In this document: positions 1 to 13,300 of the stretch, in pieces
Numbering within the stretch: position 1 is the stretch's first letter
Layout of the letters: each line of letters starts with the position of its first letter
Assembly (NCBI RefSeq): GCF_021130785.1
Contig: NC_060213.1
Span: 112,941,501 to 113,005,500, forward strand
Origin: Homalodisca vitripennis
Lineage: Eukaryota; Arthropoda; Insecta; Hemiptera; Cicadellidae
Reading direction: 5' to 3'
Length of the DNA stretch: 64,000 nt
Translations under genes and position numbers: made by a program
The notes under the pieces: generated by a model
What the model was told of the DNA's origin: nothing
What the model saw: the letters and a program-made list of their open reading frames with translations, nothing else
Database searches by the model: none

Positions 1-19
1 ACACTTCGATGACGCTCAA

Positions 20-575
20 TAATCTTCATCGAAACAATTCTTGTCTGTGCAGAAATGAAGTGTCACGTAAAATTTTAAGTCTACAAATGACATCCTTCTC
101 GAGATATCCTGTGGATAGTTGGACTACCTTAAGGCTCAGCCACTCGCCCATCATCAAAAATATGACGTTGCGTCATCATGTACAGATGACGTTATATGTA
201 AAACTTGAATTCCACTGCTTAATTCGTTCTTGAGATCTCTGGCGGAAAAGCACCCATAAAGATAGACAGATGAGGAATGTTGCCAAAACCATTAGTGAGG
301 TATGCAAAATATACAAAATTTTAAGTTTATATAGCTCAATTTATTCTCGAGATATCACCCTTAGTCATATAGGCTTTGCGAATGCTCAGCCAAATCCCAT
401 TGAAGGACTTGCACCATTATCGGACTTGATGTTACTTGAATAGAAATGAAGTTTCATGGAAAATTGTTAGTCTTCAGGTCTGTTTGTTTTCGAAATATTA
501 TACAGAGAGACAGGCAGAAATTAAAATTGTCCATCCCTTCGAGTGACAAGCTTCGCTAACGCTCTGCCAATTATA
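20..575. repeat. Dispersed repeat pieces (GAGCGTTAGCGAAGCCTA family)
   Basis: Tandem partial copies with AGAAATGAAGT, TCTCGAGATATC, CAGACAGG-type blocks and the border motif GCTTCGCTAACGCTC. The same blocks recur at 3355-3580, 55918-56125 and 56500-56700. No polymerase III promoter or tail is clear. Confidence 0.55.
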
Positions 576-637
576 TATTGTGTTTATATGTTCTTAACTC
601 ACATTACAGGATTATCTTCATGTTAGTATAATGGATA

Positions 638-871
638 GTCAACTAAAACCCTTGTTTAAATTATTTTATTGCCATACACATGTTTTGTTATCCAACCATC
701 AGTGTACATTATAACCTCTAAGTAAATAATAAATGTATGAAATGGTCCACATGCGTATATTTTGTTGTTTATTATTTATTTAGAGGTGAATATACATGTA
801 TATTGATGATGGTTGCATATACAAAAACACGTGTATGGCAGTAAAATAATTTAAAAAAAGTTTTAGTTGAC
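638..871. mobile_element. Palindromic MITE with TA target
   Basis: The two halves are inverted copies of about 100 bases. The ends are GTCAACTAAAAC and GTTTTAGTTGAC, each bordered by TA (636-637, 872-873), as for Tc1/mariner-type insertions. The whole 234 bases could fold into one hairpin. Non-coding. Confidence 0.75.
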
Positions 872-875
872 TATT

Positions 876-3354
876 AATTTTAGTAATTATGCTTATAATA
901 TTTGAGTGAATCCCAACTCTCTATGAGGTGTTATATATATGTTCTTTCTCATAATGAACGTGTAAAGTTACATATACATGCAGTATATAGGAGATAATAC
1001 TTTTAAAAATTATACTCCATCATCTTTATACCCTACGCGATTAAAATTGTTATTAGCAACATGTAACTCGTTATAAACACGTGACTTTAAAAAAAGCTAA
1101 AGCAAACACCGTTCTAAGTGTCCTGAGAGTACAAAAATCATTTAAACGGTTAAGATAGCAGTGATTCACGTATGTACAAAATTGTATTTGAACTATTACT
1201 CAACATGTATCACACTTTAAGGAAACTATAAGGAATTACATAACGTAGCCTATGTATTCACGTTTGTTCATACGCATTTTTTTAAATATCTTCTTAGCTT
1301 TTGAAAGGCCTATGAAGTTTTGAAAAGTAAAGGAGGTAAAGTAAGTTACGGAAATAAAGGTACCTAAATACTATAATACTCGTACTGCCGTAATTTCTAA
1401 CTGATTCAAACATGTTGCAAAGATAGTGCTGAAACATGGCTTGGATAAGTTCGTTATCCAGTCTTAACAAATAGAAATTTTGGAAAAGGCAAAAGTTCTT
1501 GTTGTTTCTAAAACTATTTAATATCATTGACCAAATAGGATAAGTTATCAGAAATTATGAGGAAATTTCAGCAAATTTATCATTACTTATTTTTCGAATG
1601 CTCTTAAGATATCAAGATGTCGGAGTCCAAATTATAAAAAATACATGGTTATATATTAGTTCTTATGTATCTTAGAACATAGAAGTGTTTTTGAAATTTC
1701 AGAGAATTTACAACACTGGGCCGATCACAGATTTTAGCAACAAATTATCACAAGTAAATACGTTTGAAACATAATTTTTACGTGTCTGTAGTCAAAGTCC
1801 ACGATTTTAGAAATTCCCTTATACGATTAAAATAATTTTAATCGTGCACCTGAAAATCATGATGTAATGTTTCAAGATAATGGAGTTTCCAAATTTAGAT
1901 ATTACTAAGAGTATATTAACATCCCAATAATTAAAGTTACCATACCATCAGTGTTACACAGGTTAACCTTTAAACTAATAAACCTGTTTTATATTTTGAG
2001 GCGACAGTCACACGTGAAATGTACCTTTGATTTTACTATGCTGAAAAGAAAATTTCAAACACCTTAATATGCATTTCTTCCATTTACTTCAATTATTTTG
2101 TGCAGTTTTTTCATTCGCCTATTCTCACTTCTTTAATGGCACGCCAAATTCCACACTACGTACTAAACACAAGATTTAATTTTGGGGTCATTGGCCAAAT
2201 TACATGTAATCATAGTATGTTGGTGAGTAAACTCAATTGTCTAGATCATATTGATTGTAAATATGTATCGAAATAATATTTATCCACTTGTAACTGTATG
2301 GGCTTATTTTAGGCTGATTAATAAACTGTACTACTTAAGTTAGATATTTCGCATTCTATTCTTATGAAAATTTGATTTACGTATCGAAATAAACATCGGT
2401 AGCAATCATATAACTATTCATGACTTCAACAGAGTATAGCACTCTTAATCGATAGTCTGATGCAGGTTATGTTTCAAAATTGCTGCTGCTCAAATGTTTA
2501 GTTTACGTAAATTCGGATCTTTACACTCGATTGTTACAATGATTGTAACTATCGATGTTTAAAAAGGCGTAAAACAGTGTAGTAAAGCAAAGTGGTCTTG
2601 ACTCAATTAAATGTTGAGGTTAGGAATTAGAACTAAAAAAAAAAAACTCTTTACATTTCAGACACGTTAGTGAAGAATATTGTCAAGGTCAACCAACCGC
2701 TTCTCGATGAGGTCGATTTCACCAATATGGATTCTAACTCTGGCATTTCGATTAAATCAAATGAAAAACGTCTTTATTATACGATGCTATTAAAGTTTTG
2801 GTCTAGTAACAACGATCTGTCATTGGAACTAATTACAATACGAAGTATTATATCAAACTTTCGAATTGGCACTAGACACTGTCTGATTGGATGAGCTACA
2901 GTGAAGCCAATCACTTGAGGGGCTGGAAAAAGTTCAATTTCGTCTGTGTCCGAACAATATATTGAGAACGAACTGATCTATGAACTTGAACATTTGCATG
3001 TAACTTTCTTTTTATTATTATATAAGCTCACCACTTATAACGTTATACTTGATTTACGTTGGTCTTATGGGTAACCATGATGGTAACGAGAATCTTATAG
3101 AATAAACAAATTTGTAAACAAATTGAGTACGCAGTCATTTCACTATTTAACATATCGTGATTTAACGTTTATTTGCATATGTGTCTATTTCCTCCTGGAT
3201 ATCTATCTCAAGAACGCTATGGATTTGAACATTTGCAACTTCTTTTTTTTATAGGTAACGCCGTGTTTAATAACGAGATTGTCCCTCTATAAAAGTCGGT
3301 AGAGCGTTTATGATTACAGGATAATCCGAGAACAATTTTATCTGTAGAATTCAA
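876..3354. other. Non-coding AT-rich stretch
   Basis: Only short chance frames on either strand. No exon-like GC rise, no clear repeat. Confidence 0.6.
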
Positions 3355-3580
3355 ATTTTGCGTGCAAATTCAATTCTACACAATGAGTTCGATTATGGCG
3401 CATGTCCATCTATCCATGGAATTCGGCTGAGTGTTATTGAAGTGTACATCGCAGTAGGCAGTAAAAGTTCTCTAATGTCTGCCTGGAGGGTGTATGAATA
3501 TCCTTTCTGTCTGTCAGTCCGCCACAGGACATCTTCTCGATAATGAAATGAGCTATAGGCTTGAAAACTTCCATTCAACC
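3355..3580. repeat. Dispersed repeat copy (same family)
   Basis: Contains ACACAATGAGTTCGATTATG, GCGCATGTCC, TTTCTGTCTGTCAGTCCGCC and ATAATGAAATGAGCTATAGG. These match the order of blocks in the copies at 55918 and 56500. Confidence 0.55.
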
Positions 3581-3984
3581 ATGTTATTTACGCGATATTT
3601 GGTCTGGCGTACTACTAACTTGTTTTAGATAATTTGAAGGATATCTGTCAATTTATCTATCCTTATCTTATCTATTTTTATCCACTCCGCCATCGCGTCC
3701 CAACCGAGGCCTGTTTTACGCATGCGTATCTTGGTATTTTATCCATCGAGCTTACATCGCTTTTCTTCAATTTCGATAACGCATTAAAATCGAAATCAGA
3801 ATCTCTCATTATTGTAATCGATCTAGGTTATAGTTATAAATAGAATCTCGCATGGAACGGATTCACATACCTGTTTAGCTGCAAGCCTCCGTTATTGCAT
3901 TATATTAGTGATATAAGTTATTTGTAAATTTGATATAATCCAGTACCCAAACCTAAACTGATATATGAATAAAGGAATTCAATG

Positions 3985-4388
3985 GGGTCTTTTGTAGAAG
4001 AGGGCCACCAGTCTTGAAATATGTTCTATAGCAATGGCATATTGTTTGAAGGGTCTTATTCTCCAAAAAAAAAACTAAACTCTTTATTGAAAAAAAAAAA
4101 AACACAAAACTTGTTTTTATTCTTGATCACACTCCGCCACCCAAAATGCGATTGCCTCCGGCCATCAGCGCGGGCTTCGGCAGCACTATTGGTGCTGCCA
4201 CGCGCTGATGTCAACTAAAGAAAAACATCCCTCGAGATAGTACCTATCAGTAAAATATCAAATTCTAGGGGGGCTGATCAGAAATATAAATTGAATTGTA
4301 ATGGAAAGGCAGGGTTCAAACAATATGCCATTGAACATATGCCATAGAACATATTTCAAGACTGGTGGCCCTCTTCTACAAAAGACCC
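3985..4388. mobile_element. MITE with long inverted repeats and an 8-bp target duplication
   Basis: The left arm (3985-4057) starts GGGTCTTTTGTAGAAGAGGG; the right arm (4310-4388) is its complement. The flanks are ATTCAATG (3977-3984) and GTTCAATG (4389-4396). The arms differ mainly by a small insertion. The centre holds A-runs and a GC-richer block (4126-4210) with no coding signal. An 8-bp duplication would fit hAT, but the termini are not typical. Confidence 0.75.
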
Positions 4389-4396
4389 GTTCAATG

Positions 4397-6021
4397 TCTT
4401 AAGAGAAATAGAACATGTCATTTTCAAAATATTTTATAACGTTTGAACTTTTTTTGGAATAAAGTATGTAGTCTTTTCTTTGATAAAATATGGATCTACT
4501 AGGTTGTAAAGACAAACTCCAGTTATCATACTGGTGCCAGGTTATCATTTGTTCTGTAGGTATATAAAACGTTACCTGGCACATGATTGTGGTAGTCTGT
4601 GTGAATCAAACGTCACATTGTACTAATACAGTTGAGTTTGTGTGACTGGTAAAAATTGAACGTAATTCTAAAGAAATTAACTGTAATTATAATTTTGGGC
4701 TCTCCTAATGGGGGTTTGTAACCCACCAAAACTCCATTTGGTTTCAATATTGCAATCGGATAAAAACAAAAAGTAAGTTTTAAGTTGCAATCTGTATTAT
4801 AATGTAATATTGCTCTTAAAGAATACAGGAGAAAAAAAACATTAATAGTTCTACGGGAGATATAAGCATTTAAAGTGTATATGAGTATTATACATACAAA
4901 TATAATAAGGCGCAAAGAAGAAAATTGAAGACAAGAGTATGAAATTGTAATAATATGCATATGAGAGATGTTTGGAAAGAATGAAAAGTTTTATTAATAA
5001 AAATTCCTTAAATAACTAATACGTATTAAAAGAGTAATTTTCTTTAATTATACTGTATAAAAAATGAAAACATCAAAGGTTATTGAAAACATACCACTCT
5101 CTAAAACCATATCCTACCCTTAAACATTTTTATTGTAAAAGTCAAAGTCCTATTTTTCCGTCTTTATTAGAGCCTGGTTACAAGACCTTAAATGCTTTAA
5201 ATTCTTCATAGAGTAATAAACATATCTTTATATTTAGTTCTGTCTTTAAGAAAGTTTTAGAAATAAAAAATAACCCATTGCACCATCTTAGACATGAAAA
5301 ACTAAAAAAATTCATACCAATTTTCGTTATGTTAGAAGATGTAAATTTCATAATTTATTGGACCGACATTTAAATACACAGTAACACACACGTTTCCTGC
5401 TTAGTCAGACAAGGGATAAAGTATAAAATAATCTACTGTATACTGTATTACTCATCTCTAATAAGAACTAACTCTAAGGTCAACGGACGGACGCCTTTGT
5501 CTTGGTTACGTAGCAGTGCCTGCACTTTTCTGTCTGCAACTGAAGCTCTGTGCTGTGTTTTATTTGCATCTTAAAATTTTGAAGGGATTTGAAAAGTTCA
5601 TGGCTCTTTTGGTCCCTACTCAGCTTGTACACGACATTTAGGCGAATTATTAATTCTAAGAACAGGCTTAGTAAACGATGTTTACTCCATAAGAATAATC
5701 CTAAATCTCAAACTGTTTACACAATCGTTTTTATGGCACAATTATGGGAGGTGACTTATTTTAAAGATATGATTTACAATACAGTTCCAAATTTATTTGA
5801 GCTCTTTTAAAATGTACAATTTTTAAATATTTAAGAGATTATTTAAAAATAACCCATAAGGAAAAACATTCTATGAGACTCAAATACTTATCAATAAATC
5901 ACATTTGAAAAATGAGACATCCCCTATAAATTTATGACCAAGGAAGCTCTTACAGGGAGATTAAATGTTGTTCTGGAGTCAAATTCAAAATGGTGTAGTG
6001 GAAAATCTGCTCTTAAAACCT
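4397..6021. other. Non-coding stretch with repeat relics
   Basis: Nothing coding is supported, although a minus-strand frame of 115 codons lies at 4960-4613. At 5688-5800 is a diverged direct copy of the left arm of the palindrome at 6022. Confidence 0.6.
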
Positions 6022-6416
6022 GGCTGTATTAAAATGATCAAGTTTTTCCCCATAAGAACAATATTAAACCTCGTGCAGTATTATACCTTTAATTTCAGCC
6101 TTAGAATTATGGGAGTTGTATCATTTTAAAGATATAAACAACATCCATCCAGACGTTTTTAGTTTATTTAGATTTTGTGGATTGTTCAGAGAGAAATCTC
6201 AAACTCTGCTGTACTTCGACGTTTGAATACTAAAATAGTATTCACTTTACGCAAAAAAAAGACTAAAAAGCATTTGGATGTGTATAAGTTATATCTTTAA
6301 AATGTAATACTCTCCCATATCTCCCACAACATTATAATAAAAAATAAGGCTATAACATTGCATGAGGTTTAACATTCCTCTTAAGTAGAAAAATCCAAGA
6401 TCATTTTAATACAGCA
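6022..6416. repeat. Long palindromic element
   Basis: The left half (CTGTATTAAAATGATC through TTTTAAAGATATAA to GTTTTTAGT near 6163) returns inverted at about 6268-6416 (ACTAAAAAGC, ATATCTTTAAAATG, GATCATTTTAATACAG). A diverged direct copy of the left half lies at 5688-5800, and a fragment near 11505. Non-coding. Confidence 0.7.
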
Positions 6417-8226
6417 ATAAAGTAATGATTGACGAAGAAATATTCTAGATATGATTTATATTAATTTTTTATGTCCAAGTTTCACGGAAATTACAATGTC
6501 TTTATTTAAAAAGCATGTGGTCATGTTAAAATTAGACTAATTACAATACCAACATTAAAAATTGCTTTTAAATTATAAATAAAATAAATATAAGCCTAAA
6601 TATCATAAAATGTACCTAGGATACATTTATTAATGAACAATATGAAACGTATGAAAAAAATTATATTACCTTAACCATTTGGTTCAAACTACCTACCTTA
6701 AATGCATAATGCACATTGTATTTCGTCGATTCCATCGACCAATTCTAGAAATTTGTAGATTGGGAGGTGGTTTGGAGTAACATGGTTACAATAAAATTGT
6801 TTAAATCAAAACAAAATTTATTTATAAAATAAGTTTTATCATTTTGAACCATTTAACAGGTTACAATGGTAAACATTTAACTAACTGATGGAGGAGGCTC
6901 TTTACAAACCTCATGTGCACATACTCTTACTATATAACCTTATATTTAAATAAAGTATAATAAATTCAAAGATTATTGCAGAACAAGGATGTACAACTTC
7001 ATCAAGGAGAATTAAAGCACTGCAGAAATAAAACACTACAAAGCAACTTTTTATGTAAAAGAATATATTCCAGGTCAGATAGTTTTACCAATACAGAAAT
7101 ATGAGATTATGAAGAATCTTTTAACATATAAAAAGAATTTAAAACTTTAGATCTATAATTTGTACTATCTAATTTGAAAGTCAATCTTCAATACAACCAA
7201 AAAAACAACTCAAAAGAACAACTTCAAAAGGGTGATATGATTTGACGTAGAAATGAAATGATTGAAAAAGAAAAGACTATGAAGGATTTTTCAATGGAAA
7301 AGAATTTGCAATTTCAGAAGGATAACGATAATCAGCGTGCAGCTCCATTATAAATGTTCAAAATCATCATAATTTTCAAGAACTTTAGGACATCTTACTT
7401 GAGAGGGAGTTTCTTTCTTAGTTTCTTCTTATTATTTTGGTTGAAATGTCTTTTTAGTTAATTTGGAGCTTAATTTTCGTTGGAAACTTCAATTTTCAAA
7501 TTGAATAATTGTAGTGCCAGACATTTCTAAGAATGTAATACTGCACAAATTAATTCACAATTTTACAGGGAGCAGAATTAATACAATTGAAAATTGTAAA
7601 ATCAATAGTGAAAAACAAATATAAACCAGATACATCTGATATACATGTAAACAAATAAAAACAATAATATACTATAAAAAATTAAGTATTTATTTTCATC
7701 TATGATTAAGCAAATTTACACAAAATCTTGTCAGATCAGGGTATGCAGTTGATTAAAATAAATTTAATATACATTCAATTTTGATAGTTAAGAGATGCAA
7801 TACTTAGAGAGACTAACATTATGGTATCCAATACCTCAGCACTAGATTACTACGAGGATATGGCAGTGTTGCCAACAGCTTCAAGAGAAAAACCTGACAG
7901 CGAATCCTCATCCTTTGATAGACAATTCTGTGTCTACTTGTGTATCCGAAGACAGCAGCATGATTCATACACACGATTGTTCAACAATGGTCATCCCCCC
8001 ACTTATGAAAGATGTAGAAGCAGATGATTTTTAATGATTTCCTTGACAATTTAATTGAAATTCCAGATATTATTTGCCTCTCTAAATAATAGAACACAAT
8101 ATTTTCTAGTATCAAAAATTTCAACATTTCGTTTTAATCATTAGTTTTTTAGAGATGTGTCAAGGAGGGGAGTCTATGTGTTTGCTAATAAACTTTAGAA
8201 GTCAAGTCCAGTTATGATATAGCCAA
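6417..8226. other. Non-coding AT-rich stretch
   Basis: No exon or transposon recognised. A 68-codon plus frame at 7821-8027 has no homology I know. Confidence 0.6.
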
Positions 8227-8234
8227 GTTCAGTG

Positions 8235-8483
8235 CAAGGACAGCTAGCAAGGGGGTCCAAGGGGTCTGAACCCCCCCCAAATTTTCAAGTAACGATTTTA
8301 GTTAACGATTATTATTATTTAAATAATTCAGTATTACTGAAATGTACTGCTGAAAGATCATTCTATACATAGAAAATGGTCAAGAAATTATAAAGGACAG
8401 AATTGGAACTTATTATCTGTCCACTATGGGAAAATATCACTTGTGTGGACCTCCCCCCAGATTTTTTCTTGGCTACGTTCTTG
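8235..8483. mobile_element. hAT-type MITE, inverted copy
   Basis: Same family as 34487-34765, in the opposite orientation: it starts CAAGGACAGCTAGCAAGGGG and ends GGCTACGTTCTTG. It is flanked by GTTCAGTG (8227-8234) and GTTCAGTA (8484-8491), an 8-bp duplication with one change. Length is 249 bp. Confidence 0.8.
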
Positions 8484-8650
8484 GTTCAGTAGAGAGTTTT
8501 TATTTGAATGCTGTGGTATTGAACTAGTTTCTAATGTAAAAACTATAGTTTTATGTATTTATAGGTTATTAAATAAACATTCCAATAACAAGGATGGCAA
8601 TAAGCTCTTTTTCAATCAGTTTTTTATTTAATGAAATTTCTGTAGAAAAA

Positions 8651-9300
8651 AAGGATCCTGAAGCTAAATTTCTTGTCGCAGATGACTTTAATAAGACCCT
8701 TAAACAAAGTAGTTGTAAAACTGATTGGTTTAAAACACTAAAATTCGTGTAATTTTATTTTATATTTTGATAAACCAAGCTTTGATCCACATCCATGTAA
8801 TGCATTCACTCTCGATAAAGGTTTTTCTGATCACTCTGCTCTGCTTCTAGCTCTTATAAATTATAAAACAAACCTAACGTGTAACACAATGTATAACTTT
8901 ATATCCAAGAAAAGAAATTATTCCAAAGAAAACATTTATATTTAAATCACGCCTTTCAAATGAAGGCTGGAACGGTATCTATAATATTTAATTAAAATAA
9001 TTATCACAAGACATAACAGATATTCTGGCAAATTTTTAACCATCGTTTTGATCAAGCTTTCAACTCATCCTCCAAAAAGAAATTTGAGCCATCAGTTGAC
9101 AAAGGGTGGGTCACAGCTGGTTTGCGAGTGTCAACAGCTGGGAAGAGGGACTGTTTATGCAATTTAAAAACACTAGCAATCTTATTTTCAAAGCTCATGT
9201 AAACTTGAGCTGTCTCCTAATATTACACAATCTTCTTTTTTCTACAAAACCAGAATGGGCCTACTAACCTATTGTCAACTTTTGGATCTGTGACTGTTCG
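8651..9300 (+). pseudogene. Decayed non-LTR retrotransposon fragment (endonuclease-RT linker)
   Basis: Several frames hold FTLDKGFSDHSALLLALINY (end of the endonuclease, with the SDH motif), KRNYSKENIYIFKSRLSNEG and KGWVTAGLRVSTAGKRDCL. These are the successive blocks between endonuclease and reverse transcriptase in RTE/CR1-type elements. It is broken by many stops and frameshifts. The RT catalytic motifs are not present downstream; a foldback element begins at 9626. Confidence 0.7.
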
Positions 9301-9625
9301 CAGGTTTCTGGTTCAGATATTATTTTGTTAAGACAAATTTGTAGCTAAAATTTGCACTATGCTCCTTTAACAGGGTAGAACAAAACCTCCAGAATGAAAG
9401 TTATTGGAAATGACATAATTCTGTAGCTACTGGCCTTTTACAGGTAAATCAGATATGATTTCTCTAAGCAATCACAATAAGGTGTTTATGTAGCAAGTCC
9501 TCTATGAGAGATAATCTTTTATCTCTTATCAAAATAAAGATAAGGCAATTTTATCAGAACGTTTTAAAACCAAACTTAGAAGCGGCTAAATTGCAGTATC
9601 AAACCACCAGTTTCAGTCAAATTGT

Positions 9626-10318
9626 TATACAGAGAGTCCCGTAACTCTCTGGACAAAGGTATACCATGTTTTTGCTCAGGGCAAGACACACATATTTCAC
9701 CACATGGGTCTCTGATGCTTAGTTTTTCATCTGTATGTGTTTATGTGTTTTTTTTATAAAAAATTAATATCTTAAACAGTAATAAATTAAATTATACTAA
9801 ATTTTGCTCAATGTTTATGATAACAAGACCAGTTACTGAAAAGAATATCATTCAATTATCTTTAGTATTTTCAAAATGGTGGCCATTAAAACTTTTAAAC
9901 TGTATCTCTTAAAAAATAACATTTTTTTTTCTCAAGAATTGCAGGAACAGTTCTTAGAGGATTTTATCACAAATCTAATACCACTAAAATTATTTGAATT
10001 TAATAATGAATAACTGATTTAGAGCAGATTTACTGTGATAAAACATGGCCCACATTGAGAACTGCCATTTATTCAGTTTTTGAATTGTTGGCTATTCCCT
10101 GAGAACTTCAGTAACTGGCCTTGTTACAATAAATATATGAGCCAAATTTGGTATAATTTAATTTATTAGTTTTTAAGATATTAATTAAAAAAAAACATAC
10201 AGTCAGATGGGAAACTAAGCATCTGGATACCCTTGTTCATATGTTGAAATATGTTTGTCTTGACCTGAGCAATAACATGGTATACCTTTGTCCAGAGAGT
10301 TATGGAACACCCTGTATA
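9626..10318. mobile_element. Foldback transposon with TATACAGGGTG ends
   Basis: The left end TATACAGAGAGTCCCGTAAC and the right end (complement TATACAGGGTGTTCCATAAC) open arms of over 100 well-matched bases (TCTCTGGACAAAGGTATACC), continuing with weaker pairing to the centre. The ends and TA context fit non-autonomous mariner-like elements. No coding capacity seen. Confidence 0.7.
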
Positions 10319-13300
10319 TAAACACTTTGCTCATTATATAAGAGATCTATTCAGTACTACACAGACCTTACAAAAACTGTTGGCTTGATGCACTAATTGA
10401 TGAATCTTCCAGAATTTACGAGACAGTTCTAGGAGCATAGAACAGGTATAAGAAATACAAGTGGGGATTATTTTCTTTAAGTTTTAATAGAAAATCGAGT
10501 ATGATAGAATACAATGTTTACACAATACATTAAGACACTGGGGCAAGATGGTGAGGTTTGCGTGGTGGGAAATCTTCTCACTTTCATCTGAAATGCTGTG
10601 GATGTGCCAAAATTGGCTATAGAACTATTACACATATCAACTTATACAGCTTTGTTAATATGGGCTTCCATCTGAAATGGGAATGAAATTTCTGCACAAT
10701 GACAATTCATTACTATTAAAAATATACAAGTAGGTATAACCATGTAAATATTGTAAACTTGTAAAAGTAAAATATTGTATTGTAATTGTAAAATTGTATG
10801 CTGTAAAATATAAATTAATGTGGGGTTCATAAAACTATTTTCATATTATAATGATAAATTCATTATAATATGAGATTATTCTTTCCCATTTATCAGAAAC
10901 ATAATCATAACTAAATTATTTTTTATATTGTAATAGTTTTTTTATATAAAAATTAACATTTTTAACTGTAATGTTAATTTTAATAGAAAACCAAAACAAA
11001 TTTATCGTTAATTAATTAATTTTTATTTTTTTGTATACTAAATATATTTTCTACGTGAAATTAAAATGGTGTTGGGTTATTTGTTAAATTGTTATTCATA
11101 TTTAGTAATTATAAATATAAGCTAATTTTTCCTTAAAGGAGAGACGGATATTTTTACATTTTATTTGAGAAGAAACCCGTTTGAAGTGTATCCTTATATA
11201 GTTGATGAAATAATAATAATAGTTGTCATTCTGGCACATCCACTATAGATTGAGAGTAAAAAATTTGTTTCTTATATTTAACATTATTATTAGAGTGATA
11301 GTAATATTCAACTTTATAAAAAATATATTTTACTAAACATATTTAGAGTTTCAAAAACAAATAAAAATTAAATGAAATAAAAATATGGACATAAACAATA
11401 TATTACTTAGGATATAATAAACTGATCGAGTGCTAAACTTTTAATAACTTACCACAAAGGATTTTGCTGAAAATTCATAATTCATTATTAGGAATCTATG
11501 TCTCATTTTAAAGATACGATTTGTTTACATGCATCCTGATGCCATGTTTTTGGGTTTGTTTTCAGAATGTGAATATGGTTTTCGTAACTAAAACTTAATT
11601 AAAAATATTATTTAAATAGTGTAGAAATTTGTTGTTGTTAAATAATTAGTATTGATGACAAAATAAATAAAAATATATTTGTATTTATACAAAATGTACA
11701 ATAGGGAAATTATACAAATTGGATTCGTACAAATCATACCTTTAGAATGAGATTTTACAAAAAAAAACTTATCCTAACTACCAAAAATAAGAACGTAAAA
11801 CTGTTTAAGGTTAGAATTATTATGTTAAACAGAAAAATTAAGTTAGTCATCAGTAAAGCCAGCTTTACATAGAGCGAAATATATTTTGGATTGGAAATGG
11901 GTAAGTTAAATTATAGGAAAACTATAGGCCTACACATGTAAATACAAAGAAAAGTTTAGTACATTTTTAACTCAAATAAAACACTAAAAAACAACTACCA
12001 ACATGCCAGCTTTTTGTATTTTTCAGTTGTATTTCACTTAAATAATCAATACCCTTTTTAACTGTTATTTGTCAGAAAAAACATAAAGTAAGAACAATTT
12101 TAGGGCTACAAAACAACGCATTGAAAATACACCCAATTACTTTAAACACGTACAGTACAGTATATTATGTTGCAGAAACAAAATACAGTAGAATTATTGA
12201 AAGTAAAATTATTATATTAAACTACAAAACAGCATTTTTAATGCCACAAATCAATAAATAAACAATACTGGAAAGGCCTCATAATACTGGTGACAGAAAT
12301 AAAATTGTTGGTACATACACATAATTTTAAACACTTCATACAAGGATACTTCCTCCTTACTAATTTTAATAAACGTTTTAGATTTTGAAGCTGACTACTG
12401 TTTTTTAGCTGAAAATGCAAAAAATGAATCAAAAGATAAAAAAATTAAAAAACACCTTATGTAATCTTCTTGGAGATTTTAATTCAGAATACATATAAAA
12501 TCAATAAACAATAAAAGAAATAGTTCAAAACTAATAAATAAAAAATTAAAAGCAGAAAATGTAAAATTATCTTTTGCAGTATCATTCCATTTGTCTGGAT
12601 GTAAGCTTAGCAAACATGGCAAAATACATAAGCATCAGAGTCAATTAAAAAAATAAAGTAGCAATTTAAAAGGTAACATTACAGAGGTAATTACAGAACT
12701 TGCTTTCACTTAACATGAGTTAAAATAAAATATCATCACATAATAAAAATGTGAATAAATAATAACAATATTTACAATTTCAAAATAAATTAGTAAAAAA
12801 AACTTAAAACGATAATTAAATAAAATTGTACATTACAGTATATACAATGTACACAAATAAAATATATGAATTGGATTACAATGTTACAAATCTGGTGATT
12901 ACGTCATTTTGTTGAAGGTTCTGGTCATAGTTCTTGTATAAACGATTCAAAATAAATCAATAAAAGAGGAACCGCACTTCTAAAACTTAATTACAGGTAG
13001 CTTCTTTAAGAAGCGTGGTTATTGCTAAGTTGGCACAAGGGATTACATTATATGGCGCATGATAGTCATAGTACAGGCTAAGAATCATAGAAAAATATAT
13101 ATTACAATACAATACAATACAATATAGTAAATATAGTCAACAGCTAGCACTTGTGTAGGAGGCGATCAAGTGAAAAGTAGAATTGGAAAGCTGATCAACC
13201 AGAAGCCACTTTTAATACATTTTCAGAACTTCATTTTTAAAATTCATGTAAAACATAGTTGAAATATTTTTATTGAAAAGCTAAGCACATAAGGGGTTAT

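Noticed and set aside
4613..4960. 115-codon minus-strand open frame
   Set aside because: Longest simple frame in the AT-rich left part, but hydrophobic, low-complexity and without any known motif; probably chance.
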